DNA of 64,000 nt from Prauserella_A sp040645195 (GCF_040645195.1 NZ_JBEYXW010000006.1:62001-126000), one strand, 5' to 3'; shown: positions 1-11,093, counted from the stretch's first letter. Notes: a model not told the origin generated them from the letters alone. Numbers and translations: made by a program.

Positions 1-1473
1 AGTGGTGCCGAGGTCCTCCTCGACGGCAGCAACGTCGTGATCACGGTGCCCGGTAACGAGGGTGAGCAGGCCAAGACGCTCGGCCGCACGGCCAAGCTCG
101 GCTTCCGCCAGGTGATCGCGGCCGAGCCGGCGGCTCAGACACAGCCACCGCAGCAGGAGACCGGCCAGCCCCCGGGCAGTGGCAGCCAGACGCCACAGAC
201 ACCGACGCCACCGGCCAACGGTGGTAGCTCCCCGGCAGCGGCCCAGCAGCCGCCTTCGCCGAGCCCGTCGCCGCAACCCGGCTCCGGCGAGTCGCTGACT
301 CCTGAGGAGAGGGTTGCCCAGGAGATCCAGGCGGCGAAGGCCGTCAGGCAGAGCGACGCCCTCCTCCCGGCCAACCCCAGCGACCAGACCGCGGTCGCGG
401 CCGCGCAGCAGGCCCAGGCCGCGGCGCTCGCGTCGCTGACCTGCATGCCCGGCGCGGCCGACCCGCTCGTCGGCAACGACGACCCCGCCAAGGCGCTGGT
501 GACCTGCAACGAGGACGGCACGGAGAAGTACGTGCTCGCGCCGGTGTTCCTGGAGGGCACGGAGATCCAGGACGCCACCTCCGGCTTCAACAGCCAGCGT
601 GGTGCCTGGGTGGTCAACCTGACCTTCAAGAGCGCGGGGGCGAGCACCTGGGCCGACTTCACCTCCGCGAACATCAACCAGCGCGCTGCATTCGTGCTGG
701 ACACCAAGGTCGTGTCGGCGCCCAACATCACCGAGGCGATCCCGAACGGGCAGACCGAGATCACCGGGCAGTTCACCCAGGCCGAGGCGAAGAACCTGGC
801 TGATGTGCTGAAGTACGGCTCGCTGCCGCTGTCGTTCAACTCGTCCGACGCGACGACCGTGTCGGCGACACTGGGCCTGGCGTCCCTGGAGGCCGGGCTC
901 ATCGCAGGTGGGATCGGTATCGCGCTCGTCTTCGTGTACTGCCTGATCTACTACCGGATGCTCGGTGTGCTGACGGTCCTGTCGCTCGCGCTGTCCGGCA
1001 TGATCGTGTACGCCGTGCTGGTGCTGCTGGGACGCTGGATCGGGTTCACCCTCGACCTCGCCGGTGTCGCCGGGTTCATCGTCGCCATCGGTGTCACCGC
1101 CGACTCGTTCGTCGTGTACTTCGAACGGCTCAAGGACGAGATGCGGGAAGGCCGGACCTTCCGCTCCGCCGTCCCACGCGGCTGGCTGCGTGCCCGGCGG
1201 ACGATCCTGGCCTCCGATGCCATCATGTTCCTCGCGGCCGCGGTGCTGTACCTGCTGGCGGTCGGCGAGGTGAAGGGCTTCGCCTTCACGCTGGGCATGT
1301 CCACGGTGCTCGACCTGATCGTCGTCTTCCTGGTCACCCACCCGCTGGTGGCGCTGGTGGCCAAGTCGAAGCGGCTGTCGAGCCCGGCACTGTCGGGGCT
1401 CGGCGCCGTGCAGAAGGTCGGGGCGACCCGACGGACCGGCGGCCATGTCGGCGCGGCCACGAAGGGGGCCTGA
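1..1473 (+). CDS. secD: Protein translocase subunit SecD (5' end outside window)
   Basis: SecD is an inner-membrane RND-fold subunit that, with SecF, uses the proton gradient to help SecYEG-translocated proteins leave the membrane. The frame is open from base 1, so the true start lies upstream; 490 codons are visible. It shows the C-terminal half: a Pro/Gln/Gly-rich low-complexity stretch (about nt 120-300), then the SecD domain with FVLDTKVVSAPNI and ITGQFTQAEAKNLADVLK (nt 690-830), followed by several membrane segments including GVTADSFVVYFERLKDE (nt 1090-1140). The GTG at 37 is internal, not a start. secF follows after one base. The low-complexity linker in the extracytoplasmic part is common in actinobacterial SecD, but its job is unclear. 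The family call is secure. Confidence 0.97.
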   Translation, partial: SGAEVLLDGSNVVITVPGNEGEQAKTLGRTAKLGFRQVIAAEPAAQTQPPQQETGQPPGSGSQTPQTPTPPANGGSSPAAAQQPPSPSPSPQPGSGESLTPEERVAQEIQAAKAVRQSDALLPANPSDQTAVAAAQQAQAAALASLTCMPGAADPLVGNDDPAKALVTCNEDGTEKYVLAPVFLEGTEIQDATSGFNSQRGAWVVNLTFKSAGASTWADFTSANINQRAAFVLDTKVVSAPNITEAIPNGQTEITGQFTQAEAKNLADVLKYGSLPLSFNSSDATTVSATLGLASLEAGLIAGGIGIALVFVYCLIYYRMLGVLTVLSLALSGMIVYAVLVLLGRWIGFTLDLAGVAGFIVAIGVTADSFVVYFERLKDEMREGRTFRSAVPRGWLRARRTILASDAIMFLAAAVLYLLAVGEVKGFAFTLGMSTVLDLIVVFLVTHPLVALVAKSKRLSSPALSGLGAVQKVGATRRTGGHVGAATKGA

Positions 1474-1474
1474 C

Positions 1475-2725
1475 ATGGACGAGCGCAACGACAAGACGCC
1501 CGAGCCCACCGAGCCCACCGAGAAGGCCACCGCTCGCAAGGAGTCGGTCTTCACCCGGCTCTACACCGGCACCGGCGCCTTCGACATCGTCGGTCACCGG
1601 AAACGCTGGTTCGTGGCGTTCAGCCTGCTGATGCTGATCTGCATCGGGTCCATGGCGTTCAAGGGCTTCAACCTGGGCATCGAGTTCGAGGGCGGAACCC
1701 AGATCCAGATGCCGGCGCAGGGTGCGCACGGGCATATCGATCCGGAACGCACCAAGGAGATCTTCGCCGGCGCCATCGGTGAGAACCCGTCCGAGGCACA
1801 GCAGGTTGGCGTCGGCGACGCGGCGACCATCCAGGTGCGGTCCAACACGCTGGACACCAACCAGGTCGCCCAGGTCAAACAGGCGCTGTTCACCGAGTTG
1901 CAGCCGCTGGGCTCTGACGGGCAACCCAGCATGAACGTGATCAGCGACAGCGCCGTGAGCGCGTCGTGGGGCGGTGAGATCTCGCGACAGGCGCTCCTCG
2001 CCCTCGCGGTCTTCATCGTGCTGGTGACGATCTTCCTGATCGTCTACTTCGAAAAATGGATGGCGATCGCGGCACTCGTCGCACTGATCCACGACATCGT
2101 GGTGACGGCGGGGGTGTACTCGCTGGTCGGGTTCGAGGTCACCCCGGCCACCGTCATCGGCCTGCTGACGATTCTCGGTTTCTCGCTGTACGACACGGTC
2201 GTCGTGTTCGACAAGGTCAAGGAGAACACCCGCGGTCTGCTCAACCTCACCCGGCGCACCTACCCCGAGGCGGCCAACCTCGCGCTGAACCAGACACTGA
2301 TGCGCTCGATCAACACGTCGGTGATCGCGCTGCTTCCGGTGCTCGGCCTGCTGGTCGTCGGCTACATCCTGCTCGGCGCAGGCACGCTGCAGGACCTGGC
2401 GCTGGTGCAGCTGACCGGCATGCTTGCCGGTGTGCTGTCGTCGGTGCTGCTGGCCACTCCGCTGCTGGTGTTCTTCAAGATGCGGGACCCGAAGTACCAG
2501 CAGCAGGCCGAGCGGGTGCGTGCCCGCAGGGAGAACCAGGCGCGTAAGGCCGCCGCCAGGGAGACCGAGGACTTCGATCCGGCCGACGACGATGCGCTGG
2601 CCGCCGAGCTGCGCCGCGAGGAGGCCTTCGCCGCCGCGGCCAGCGTGCCGGCCCGGCACCCGAAGGCGCACCAACGGCAGCAGCAGCGCCGGGGCGGTAA
2701 GCCCGCCGGCAAACGCAAGCGATGA
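1475..2725 (+). CDS. secF: Protein translocase subunit SecF
   Basis: Membrane partner of SecD in the auxiliary Sec translocase complex; 416 aa. Visible features are one N-terminal membrane helix (about residues 42-62), the extracytoplasmic signature NLGIEFEGGTQIQM, and five C-terminal helices including the SecF signature GFSLYDTVVVFDKVKEN. A charged cytosolic tail follows, from about residue 340, rich in Arg, Glu and Asp. An in-frame ATG at 1445 lies inside secD. The ATG at 1475 is preferred because AAGGGGG sits just upstream and it leaves a one-base gap to secD. The stop overlaps the apt start as ATGA, so translation is probably coupled. The lipoprotein gene that M. tuberculosis carries between secF and apt (Rv2585c) is absent here. 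Confidence 0.97.
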   Translation: MDERNDKTPEPTEPTEKATARKESVFTRLYTGTGAFDIVGHRKRWFVAFSLLMLICIGSMAFKGFNLGIEFEGGTQIQMPAQGAHGHIDPERTKEIFAGAIGENPSEAQQVGVGDAATIQVRSNTLDTNQVAQVKQALFTELQPLGSDGQPSMNVISDSAVSASWGGEISRQALLALAVFIVLVTIFLIVYFEKWMAIAALVALIHDIVVTAGVYSLVGFEVTPATVIGLLTILGFSLYDTVVVFDKVKENTRGLLNLTRRTYPEAANLALNQTLMRSINTSVIALLPVLGLLVVGYILLGAGTLQDLALVQLTGMLAGVLSSVLLATPLLVFFKMRDPKYQQQAERVRARRENQARKAAARETEDFDPADDDALAAELRREEAFAAAASVPARHPKAHQRQQQRRGGKPAGKRKR

Positions 2726-3240
2726 AGGTCGACGAGGCGCTGGATCTGGTCGCGGAGATCCCCGACTTCCCCAGTCAGGGTGTGCTGTTCCGCGACCTGA
2801 GCCCGGTGTTCGGCAACGCCGCGGCGTTCGCGTCGGTGGTCGACGCGCTGGCTGAGGAGGTCGGCGACTCGGTGGACCGCCTGGCCGCGGTGGAGGCGCG
2901 CGGGTTCGTGCTGGCGGCGGCTGTCGGTTACGCCAGGGGACTCGGCGTGGCCCTCGTGCGTAAGCCGGGGAAGCTGCCCGCGGTGGCAGGCCGTATCGAC
3001 TACGCGCTGGAGTACGGCACCGCCACGCTGGAGCTGCCGGTCGGGACAGTGGCGGCGGGGGAGCGGGTGGCCATCGTCGACGACGTGCTGGCCACCGGCG
3101 GCACGGTCGCCGCGACCGCCGCGCTGCTGCGGGAGGCGGGTGCGACCGTGCCGGGTGTCGCCGTAGTGCTGGAGCTCGCCGCGCTCGGCGCGCGGGACCG
3201 TCTCGCCGGCCTGCCGGTCGCCGCGCTGCGTACCGTCTGA
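2722..3240 (+). CDS. apt: Adenine phosphoribosyltransferase
   Basis: Purine salvage enzyme: adenine + PRPP -> AMP + PPi, cytosolic. The 172 aa match the usual length of 170-180. The type I PRTase PRPP loop is VAIVDDVLATGGTVAA (about residues 114-129). The N-terminal FPSQGVLFRDLSPVF is the family's adenine-binding hood segment, and RGFVLAAAVGYARGLG and VRKPGKLP are also typical. The start ATG overlaps the secF stop by four bases (ATGA). The apt-rel pairing downstream of secDF is conserved in actinobacteria. A weak -10-like TACCCT follows at 3296 for the next gene. Confidence 0.96.
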   Translation: MKVDEALDLVAEIPDFPSQGVLFRDLSPVFGNAAAFASVVDALAEEVGDSVDRLAAVEARGFVLAAAVGYARGLGVALVRKPGKLPAVAGRIDYALEYGTATLELPVGTVAAGERVAIVDDVLATGGTVAATAALLREAGATVPGVAVVLELAALGARDRLAGLPVAALRTV

Positions 3241-3295
3241 ACTGGGCGCGGGTGCGCCGGCCGGAGCGCTGAACGCGGCGGCAGTCGCCGGGGGT

Positions 3296-3301
3296 TACCC
3301 T
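3296..3301 (+). promoter_or_regulatory. Candidate -10 box for rel
   Basis: TACCCT fits the actinobacterial TAnnnT -10 pattern. It lies about 37 bases before the preferred rel start, inside the 98-base apt-rel gap. No clear -35 is visible. This is a motif match only, so the call is weak. Confidence 0.35.
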
Positions 3302-3338
3302 GGGTGTCTAGCGACCGCGCAATGAGCCGGAGGTGCGG

Positions 3339-5720
<2,382 letters not shown>

Positions 5721-5736
5721 GGCCCGCACAGCGCCC

Positions 5737-5742
5737 TAGGCT
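5737..5742 (+). promoter_or_regulatory. Candidate leaderless -10 box of the crotonase gene
   Basis: TAGGCT ends eight bases before the ATG at 5751. No Shine-Dalgarno sequence lies between them. This spacing would start the transcript at or next to the ATG, as on leaderless actinobacterial mRNAs. It lies in the 30-base gap after rel. Inferred from pattern and position only. Confidence 0.4.
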
Positions 5743-5750
5743 GCGGTGTC

Positions 5751-6527
5751 ATGACCGAGGGGATCGAATTCGCACGTGACGGCGAGGTCGCGCGGCTGAC
5801 CTTCGCCAGGCCCGGTAAGCGCAACGCCATCAGCTACGACATGTGGTCGGCCATACCCGGTCTCGTCGACGAGGTGGCGCAGGATCCCGCGGTGAAGGTG
5901 CTGGTGCTCACCGGTGCCGGTGCGGACTTCTCGGCGGGCGCCGACATCGGCGAGTTCCGTGACCTGCGCTCGTCCGCTGAAGGTGCCGCGACCTACGACA
6001 AGGCCGTCGACGCCGCGGTGCACGCGCTCAGCTCGCTGTGCAAGCCCACCGTGGCGATGATCCGCGGCAACTGCGTTGGCGGCGGCTGCCAGCTTTCTGT
6101 GGCCTGCGACTTCCGGTTCGCCGCCGACGACGCACGTTTCGGGATCACCCCGGCCAAGCTGGGCATCGTGTACCACTTCACGTCGACCCGCCGGCTCGTG
6201 CTGCTCGTCGGCCCCGCGCATGCGCGGTACCTGCTGCTGTCCGGTCAGCTCGTCGATGCCGCACGGGCGCGCGAGATGGGGCTGGTCAACGACGTGTTCC
6301 CGGAAGCGGCCCTCGAAGAGTCCACAATGGAGTTCGTGCGCACGCTGTGTTCACGGTCTCAGCCTGCGGTTCGCGGGATGAACCGGATCATCGAGAAGAT
6401 CCTGTCCGGCCAGGCCGAGGCAGACTCCGAAGTGGACGAGATCCGCGGCGCCGTCGTGCACGGCGCCGACTACGCCGAAGGCGTGGCCGCTTTCCTCGAA
6501 CGCCGGCCCCCGAGATTCACCGGCTGA
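5751..6527 (+). CDS. Enoyl-CoA hydratase/isomerase (crotonase) family protein
   Basis: Crotonase-fold enzyme acting on an acyl-CoA thioester; 258 aa, the usual length. Both oxyanion-hole segments are visible: FSAGADIGEF (about residues 64-73) and NCVGGGCQLSVACDFRFA (about 107-124). By eye, neither glutamate of classical enoyl-CoA hydratase is present. The position in the FGxPE segment reads FGITPAKLG, and the second falls at a tyrosine in ARYLLLSG. Hydration of enoyl-CoA is therefore not assured; an isomerase, lyase or other crotonase reaction is possible. It stands alone after rel, converges on the aminotransferase gene, and probably has its own leaderless promoter. Family certain, substrate unknown. 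Confidence 0.85.
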   Translation: MTEGIEFARDGEVARLTFARPGKRNAISYDMWSAIPGLVDEVAQDPAVKVLVLTGAGADFSAGADIGEFRDLRSSAEGAATYDKAVDAAVHALSSLCKPTVAMIRGNCVGGGCQLSVACDFRFAADDARFGITPAKLGIVYHFTSTRRLVLLVGPAHARYLLLSGQLVDAARAREMGLVNDVFPEAALEESTMEFVRTLCSRSQPAVRGMNRIIEKILSGQAEADSEVDEIRGAVVHGADYAEGVAAFLERRPPRFTG

Positions 6528-6533
6528 CTCCGG

Positions 6534-7322
6534 CTAGATCGCTACCCAGGCGTTGGTGGCGAACGCGCGCGTGAGGAGGTCGGTCAGCGCGTGATCGATG
6601 GTCAGTGGGGTGTCGTCGATCGCGGCGACCGGGCGGGCCGGATCGGCCGAGTTGCACAGGAACGCCGAACGTTCCGCCCGCGCTGCGGCCGGCGAAACCG
6701 GCAGGGTGCGCGTGGGCACACCCAGCGCCGCGAGCCCATGTTCGAGCAGGAGCTGTGTGGTGCCGGCGAGTTTCGGCGCGTCCGGCCAGAGCACGCGTTC
6801 CCCGTCGAAGAAGCCGATGTTCCAGACCGACACCTCGGAGACGAAGCCGGCGGCGTTGACGAACAGTGCGTCGTCGTACCCGGCACGCTGGGCCTCGCGG
6901 GTGTGATGGAACAGGTCGAACGTGCCGACGTGCTTGACCTCCGGCAACACGCGTTCGTGCCGCACGGACCGCAGCCGGACGGGCACCGTGGACGGCTCAC
7001 TCGGCGCACGCAACGTCACCAGCACGTCGGGCTCGACCGGGGCCGCCGCACCCCGCGGTGTCGCCAGCGAGAGCACCGTGACCCTGGCCGTCACCGCATC
7101 GGCGCCGGAGACCGCCCGGCGCAGGTAGGTACGCACCAGCCCGGTGTCCAGGTCGGTGCCGAACAGTGTGCGGGTCGCGGTGGCCAGCCGTCGCAGGTGC
7201 GCATCCACACCGCGGACGCGCCCCGCACGCACCTGCATCGTCGTGAAGTGGCCGTAACCGGCCACCGCGGACACAGCGAGCTGCTCCGCGGTGGCCGGCG
7301 AACCGTTGAGCTCAGCCCGCAC
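6534..7322 (-). CDS. Aminotransferase class IV (aminodeoxychorismate lyase / PabC-like)
   Basis: PLP enzyme of fold type IV, 262 aa. The PLP lysine is in LPEVKHVGTFDLFHH (Lys130), followed by DDALFVNAAGFVSEVSVWNIGF (about residues 150-171) and LAGTTQLLLEHGL, all typical of the family. Likely reactions are 4-amino-4-deoxychorismate -> 4-aminobenzoate + pyruvate (folate pathway) or a D-/branched-chain amino acid transamination; sequence reading cannot separate these. Its GTG start overlaps the cyclophilin stop by one base (TAGTG on the minus strand), so the two are probably co-transcribed and translationally coupled. No pabA or pabB is nearby. Confidence 0.85.
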   Translation of the reverse strand: MRAELNGSPATAEQLAVSAVAGYGHFTTMQVRAGRVRGVDAHLRRLATATRTLFGTDLDTGLVRTYLRRAVSGADAVTARVTVLSLATPRGAAAPVEPDVLVTLRAPSEPSTVPVRLRSVRHERVLPEVKHVGTFDLFHHTREAQRAGYDDALFVNAAGFVSEVSVWNIGFFDGERVLWPDAPKLAGTTQLLLEHGLAALGVPTRTLPVSPAAARAERSAFLCNSADPARPVAAIDDTPLTIDHALTDLLTRAFATNAWVAI

Positions 7323-8173
7323 TACGCGTCGACGGTGACACCGGTGAACGTCACGTCCATGTTCGGCTTGCCGCCGCCGGGGCTCGGCTCGAAGCTGCCG
7401 TCATCGCCTGCACGGGCGATCTCGTCGAGGACCTGCAGGCCCGCGTCGCTGATCGTGCCGAACACCGTGTAGTCCGGGGAGAGCGGCGCGTTGCCGTACA
7501 CCATGAAGAACTGGCTGCCATTGGTGTTGGGCCCGCCGTTGGCCATCGCCAGGATGCCGCGGCCGTAGGTCAGCGAGTCGAAGGTCTCGTCGCCGAACGT
7601 GTAGCCGGGGCCGCCGCTGCCGCTGCCGCTCGGGTCGCCGCACTGCAGCATCTGCAGGCCGGTGGTGCCGAGCCGGTGGCATGCCGTGTCGGTGTAGTAG
7701 CCCTGCTCGGCCAGGCTGACGAAGCTGTTCACCGTGCACGGCGCCAGCGCGCGGTCGAGGGCCAGCGGAATGTCGCCCGCGCTCGAGTGCAGGGTGACGT
7801 TGACGGTGCCCTCGGCGGAGACGTTCTGGCCGTTGGGCGGGTTCACCTGCTTGGCCGCCTCGCCGGAGGTCGGGTACTCGCAGGTGGCCGGGTTCGGCAG
7901 GGGCTCGGGGCGGGCCGCGGGCTGCATGCGCTGAGTGGGGATGTCGATCTGCGGTGACGACGGTGCGGCCGACGAGGACTGGGCAGGCTCGGCGTTGGGG
8001 TCGTCGCCGCCCTGGGTCGTCAGGATCACCACCAGCCCCGCGACGATGACGACCACACCGACGGTCACGCCGACGCCGATGATCCTGCGTCGCTTCGCCT
8101 GCTCGGCCCGGCGCACGAGCTGCCGCTCGAGCTTGCGTTTCGCAGCCTCACGGCGCTGCTGGTTGGTCGCCAC
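7322..8173 (-). CDS. Membrane-anchored peptidyl-prolyl cis-trans isomerase (cyclophilin)
   Basis: Folding catalyst that isomerises Xaa-Pro bonds; 283 aa. It has a basic N-terminus rich in Arg/Lys and Gln, then one membrane segment (IIGVGVTVGVVVIVAGLVVIL without its last residue, about residues 30-49), a Ser/Pro/Gln linker and a C-terminal cyclophilin domain facing the outside. Diagnostic motifs are CHRLGTTGLQMLQCGDP (the HR holds the catalytic-arginine position), GGPGYTFGDE and ANGGPNTNGSQFFMVYG. It matches the actinobacterial cyclophilin next to rel (Rv2582/ppiB in M. tuberculosis). It is divergent from the metallo-hydrolase gene and coupled to the downstream aminotransferase. Confidence 0.93.
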   Translation of the reverse strand: MATNQQRREAAKRKLERQLVRRAEQAKRRRIIGVGVTVGVVVIVAGLVVILTTQGGDDPNAEPAQSSSAAPSSPQIDIPTQRMQPAARPEPLPNPATCEYPTSGEAAKQVNPPNGQNVSAEGTVNVTLHSSAGDIPLALDRALAPCTVNSFVSLAEQGYYTDTACHRLGTTGLQMLQCGDPSGSGSGGPGYTFGDETFDSLTYGRGILAMANGGPNTNGSQFFMVYGNAPLSPDYTVFGTISDAGLQVLDEIARAGDDGSFEPSPGGGKPNMDVTFTGVTVDA

Positions 8174-8330
8174 CTGCCCTCCCAGAAGTTCTCGAGATTC
8201 GCCTCGCGGACACCCGCGACCGGCCGAGGCGGGCGGCTGCGGGCTGGCGGCAGTCTATGGGCACTGTCTGTGAGAACCCGGTAGAGGGGCGGCTAGGGTG
8301 GGGCAGATCCCAATCGCGGAGGTGGATTTC

Positions 8331-9005
8331 GTGCTCGTCGTCGGGTTTCCGGCCGGCGCGTTCCAGGCGAACTGCTACCTGCTGGCCTCCGGTGCCGGCC
8401 GCGAGTGCGTGATCGTCGATCCAGGTGAAGGCGCCACCGAGCGCATCGACGAGGCGCTGCGGGAGCATCACCTCACCCCCGCGGCCGTGCTGGCCACCCA
8501 TGGTCATCTCGACCACGTGGCGTCCGCGGCCACGGTCGCCGACGCGCACGGCATCCCGGTGTGGATCAGGCTCGAGGACCGGCCGCTGCTCTCGGATCCG
8601 TTGCGTGGGCTCGGTCCGCAGCTCGCCGCCGCGCTCGGCCCCCGCACGCTCGCCGAGCCGCGACGGGTCAGCGAGCTCGGCGAGGGCACGCTCGAACTGG
8701 CGGGGCTGCGGATCATCGTCGAGCACACGCCGGGGCATACCCCGGGTTCTGTGGTCCTGCTGCTCGGCAGCACGCAGGGCGGTCAGCTCGCGCTGACCGG
8801 GGACACGCTCTTCGCGGGCTCGATCGGGCGGACCGACCTGCCGGGCGGCGATGGCGCGGCGATCATGCGGTCGCTGCGGACCACGCTGCTGCCGCTCGCG
8901 GACGACACCGTCGTCCTGCCCGGGCACGGGCCCAACACGACCATCGGCCGCGAGAAGGCCACGAACCCGTTTCTCGGAGACGGTGCGCGAGGGGGTATCT
9001 CATGA
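8331..9005 (+). CDS. MBL-fold metallo-hydrolase (glyoxalase II-like)
   Basis: Cytosolic metallo-beta-lactamase-fold hydrolase; 224 aa from the chosen start, the same length as the M. tuberculosis homologue Rv2581c as I recall it. The metal-binding motif THGHLDH is near residues 55-61, followed by HTPGHTPGSVVLL and a late PGHGPNTTIGREK. These fit the hydroxyacylglutathione hydrolase-like clade, though actinobacteria lack glutathione, so the thioester substrate is unknown. Start: the GTG at 8331 has GGAGG eight bases upstream; the in-frame GTG at 8298 has no such site. A TAGGGT box at 8294 could be the -10. The stop overlaps the next start (ATGA). hisS, which I recall following this gene in relatives, is not here. 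Confidence 0.88.
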   Translation: MLVVGFPAGAFQANCYLLASGAGRECVIVDPGEGATERIDEALREHHLTPAAVLATHGHLDHVASAATVADAHGIPVWIRLEDRPLLSDPLRGLGPQLAAALGPRTLAEPRRVSELGEGTLELAGLRIIVEHTPGHTPGSVVLLLGSTQGGQLALTGDTLFAGSIGRTDLPGGDGAAIMRSLRTTLLPLADDTVVLPGHGPNTTIGREKATNPFLGDGARGGIS

Positions 9006-9670
9006 GTGAGCCCGAGCAGGTGCAGCGCACGCCGGCGCCGGAGCCGGAGAGGATCTCGCTCTATGGCGACAATCCGGCGCTGCGCCGCCGTCGCGCCGTG
9101 TCGGGCCTGGTCGGTGTGGTCATCTTCGCCGCTGCCTTCGGCGGGATCGCCGGGCTGATCGGCGGGCAGACCGCAGGGCTGGTGGTCGCCACCGTCGTCG
9201 CGCTGCCGCTGCTGTACCTGGTGTCGTTCACCGCGCGGCGGCAGGTGTGGCTGGAGGGGCACACGGTGGCCGTGCGGAACTGGGGCACCCGCCGCATCGA
9301 CCTCGTCACGGCCAAGCGCATCGATCTGCTGGTCACCGACGTCCGCGGTACCCGCACCGTCGGGTTGCTCATCAACGCGGGGCAGCGCGGTAACGCCGTC
9401 AAGATCGACCTGGCGGTCTACGCCGGTACCGGGGGCCGCGAGCTGGGGATTCTGGCGCTGCGCAGACTCGCCGACGCGCTGGCCAACAACTTCGACGCCA
9501 ACGGCATGGTGTTCTCCGAGCTGCTCGTGGCCCAGCTGCGCTCGGAGGCCCGTGGTGACGCCGCGGCCGACCGCCCGCTCTACCGGCTCGGGTCCGTGGC
9601 GCCGTCGGGCAAGCTCGCCCAGCGGTTCACGATGGACGCGGTGAGCCGGTTCGTCGCGACGCTGGAGTGA
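9002..9670 (+). CDS. Conserved membrane protein of unknown function
   Basis: 222 aa. A polar N-terminus (about 30 residues) is followed by two close hydrophobic segments (about residues 35-75: GLVGVVIFAAAFGGIAGLIG, then AGLVVATVVALPLLYLVSF). A roughly 140-residue soluble part follows, beginning RRQVWLEGHTVAVRNWGTRRIDL; the arrangement recalls small PH-like membrane proteins, but I do not recognise the family. The ATG lies in the ATGA overlap with the metallo-hydrolase stop, so the two are coupled. The last 44 bases overlap the end of the convergent yibE/F-like gene. Coding is supported by strong third-position GC and the coupled start. Function not assigned. Confidence 0.75.
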   Translation: MSEPEQVQRTPAPEPERISLYGDNPALRRRRAVSGLVGVVIFAAAFGGIAGLIGGQTAGLVVATVVALPLLYLVSFTARRQVWLEGHTVAVRNWGTRRIDLVTAKRIDLLVTDVRGTRTVGLLINAGQRGNAVKIDLAVYAGTGGRELGILALRRLADALANNFDANGMVFSELLVAQLRSEARGDAAADRPLYRLGSVAPSGKLAQRFTMDAVSRFVATLE

Positions 9671-11093
9671 CGTCCTCCTCGCGCACCACGATGAGTGCGG
9701 CGAGCAGGGTCGTCACCGGCACGGCCGCCACGATGCCGATGCTGCCGGCGAACGTGCGCACGATCTCGGAGGCGATGTCCTCCGAGCCCAGGATCGTGCC
9801 GAGGCCAACGCCGGACAACGAGGAGATCAGCAGCACCGGCAGCGCCGCGCCCGCGTAGGCCATGACCAGGGTGTTCACAGCCGAGCCAACGTGGTCACGC
9901 CCGATACGCAGGCCAGCGCTGTAGAGCTGGCGCCAGCTCAGTGCGGGGTTCGCCCTGCGTAGTTCCCAGACCGCGCTCGTCTGGGTCACCGTCACGTCGT
10001 CGAGCACGCCGAGGGCGCCGATGACGACCCCGGCCAGCAGGAGCCCGCGTGCGTCGATGCCGTGCCCGAGCGCGGCGATCAGCGAGGCGGTGTCGTCGCT
10101 GAGCCCGGTCAGTTGTGCCGCGGCGGAGAAGATCACCGACAGCACGCCGATGAGCGCGAGGCTCACCATGGTGCCGAGCACGGCCACCGATGTGCGCGCG
10201 GAGACCCCGTGCGTGAGGTACAGCGCTACGAGCATGATCATGCTCGAGCCCGCGATCGCCACCGCCAGCGGATTTTCCCCGTGCAGGATCGCAGGCAGGA
10301 CGAACACGGCGAGCACCGCGAAGCTCAGTCCCAGCGCCACCAGCGCGGCGAGCCCGCGCCAGCGTCCCAGCACGAGCACCGCGATGGCGAACAGTGCGGC
10401 GAGCAGCAGCAGCGGCACACCCCGCTGGAAGTCCTGGATCTGGTACGACTCCGGATCGGCAGGCTGGGAGCCGGTGTAGGACAGCACGACCGCGTCACCT
10501 GCCGTGAACCGCGGGGTACTCGGCTCGATGGGCACGGTCTTGCTGATCGTCTGGCCGGAGGCCTCGCCGTCGGTGAGGACGACATCGACGGTCAGGCAGG
10601 ACCGGTCATCGGGTGCCGGCTCGCCGACCTGCACCTGGCCGGGCGCAAGGCACGGTCCGGTCGCGGTCGCGGTGACCTCCCCATGCACTGGCGTGCCCAC
10701 GGAATGCCGGCTGTGGGCGGCAGGCTCACCCCACGGGAAGAGCAACGCCACGGCCGCCACTGTCGCCAGCGCGAACGGCGCGAGGAGGCAGACGAGCAGA
10801 ACCCGCACCCGGCGGGAAGCAGGCCCGGCAGGGCCATGTCCATGTCCATGCCCATGGCCGTGTCCATGTCCGGCTGGCGGTTCGGCGCGGTGGTGCGTTG
10901 CCCGCTCGGCAGAGCGCGGTCTCGTGTCCCGGGCGCCCATACGGCCGGTTGTGCCCCCGCGCGGCTCCGGCTGGCGGTTCGGCTGTGGGGCCTGTCCGGC
11001 CCCGGCCACCCGTTCGACGGGGCCGGTGTCGTCATCGGCGATATCGCGGAGCACCGGCCTATCTTGCGGTAGCTCGGCGGAACCCGTCGTCAC
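9627..11093 (-). CDS. YibE/F family multi-spanning membrane protein
   Basis: 488 aa, GTG start. The N-terminus (about 90 residues) is hydrophilic and contains a run of six Gly-His pairs (around residues 75-88), a possible metal-binding segment. One membrane helix follows, then an extracytoplasmic region, then about seven helices in the C-terminal half, with ALGVLDDVTVTQTSAVWEL, a YibE/F hallmark, and GLGTILGSEDIASEIVRTFAGS. The family has no proven function; transport is often assumed. The 3' end overlaps the convergent upstream gene by 44 bases. Upstream, a 13-bp inverted repeat at 11161-11195 and the LexA-boxed gene are divergent. Confidence 0.85.
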   Translation of the reverse strand: MTTGSAELPQDRPVLRDIADDDTGPVERVAGAGQAPQPNRQPEPRGGTTGRMGARDTRPRSAERATHHRAEPPAGHGHGHGHGHGHGPAGPASRRVRVLLVCLLAPFALATVAAVALLFPWGEPAAHSRHSVGTPVHGEVTATATGPCLAPGQVQVGEPAPDDRSCLTVDVVLTDGEASGQTISKTVPIEPSTPRFTAGDAVVLSYTGSQPADPESYQIQDFQRGVPLLLLAALFAIAVLVLGRWRGLAALVALGLSFAVLAVFVLPAILHGENPLAVAIAGSSMIMLVALYLTHGVSARTSVAVLGTMVSLALIGVLSVIFSAAAQLTGLSDDTASLIAALGHGIDARGLLLAGVVIGALGVLDDVTVTQTSAVWELRRANPALSWRQLYSAGLRIGRDHVGSAVNTLVMAYAGAALPVLLISSLSGVGLGTILGSEDIASEIVRTFAGSIGIVAAVPVTTLLAALIVVREEDVTPASRRTGSPRPS

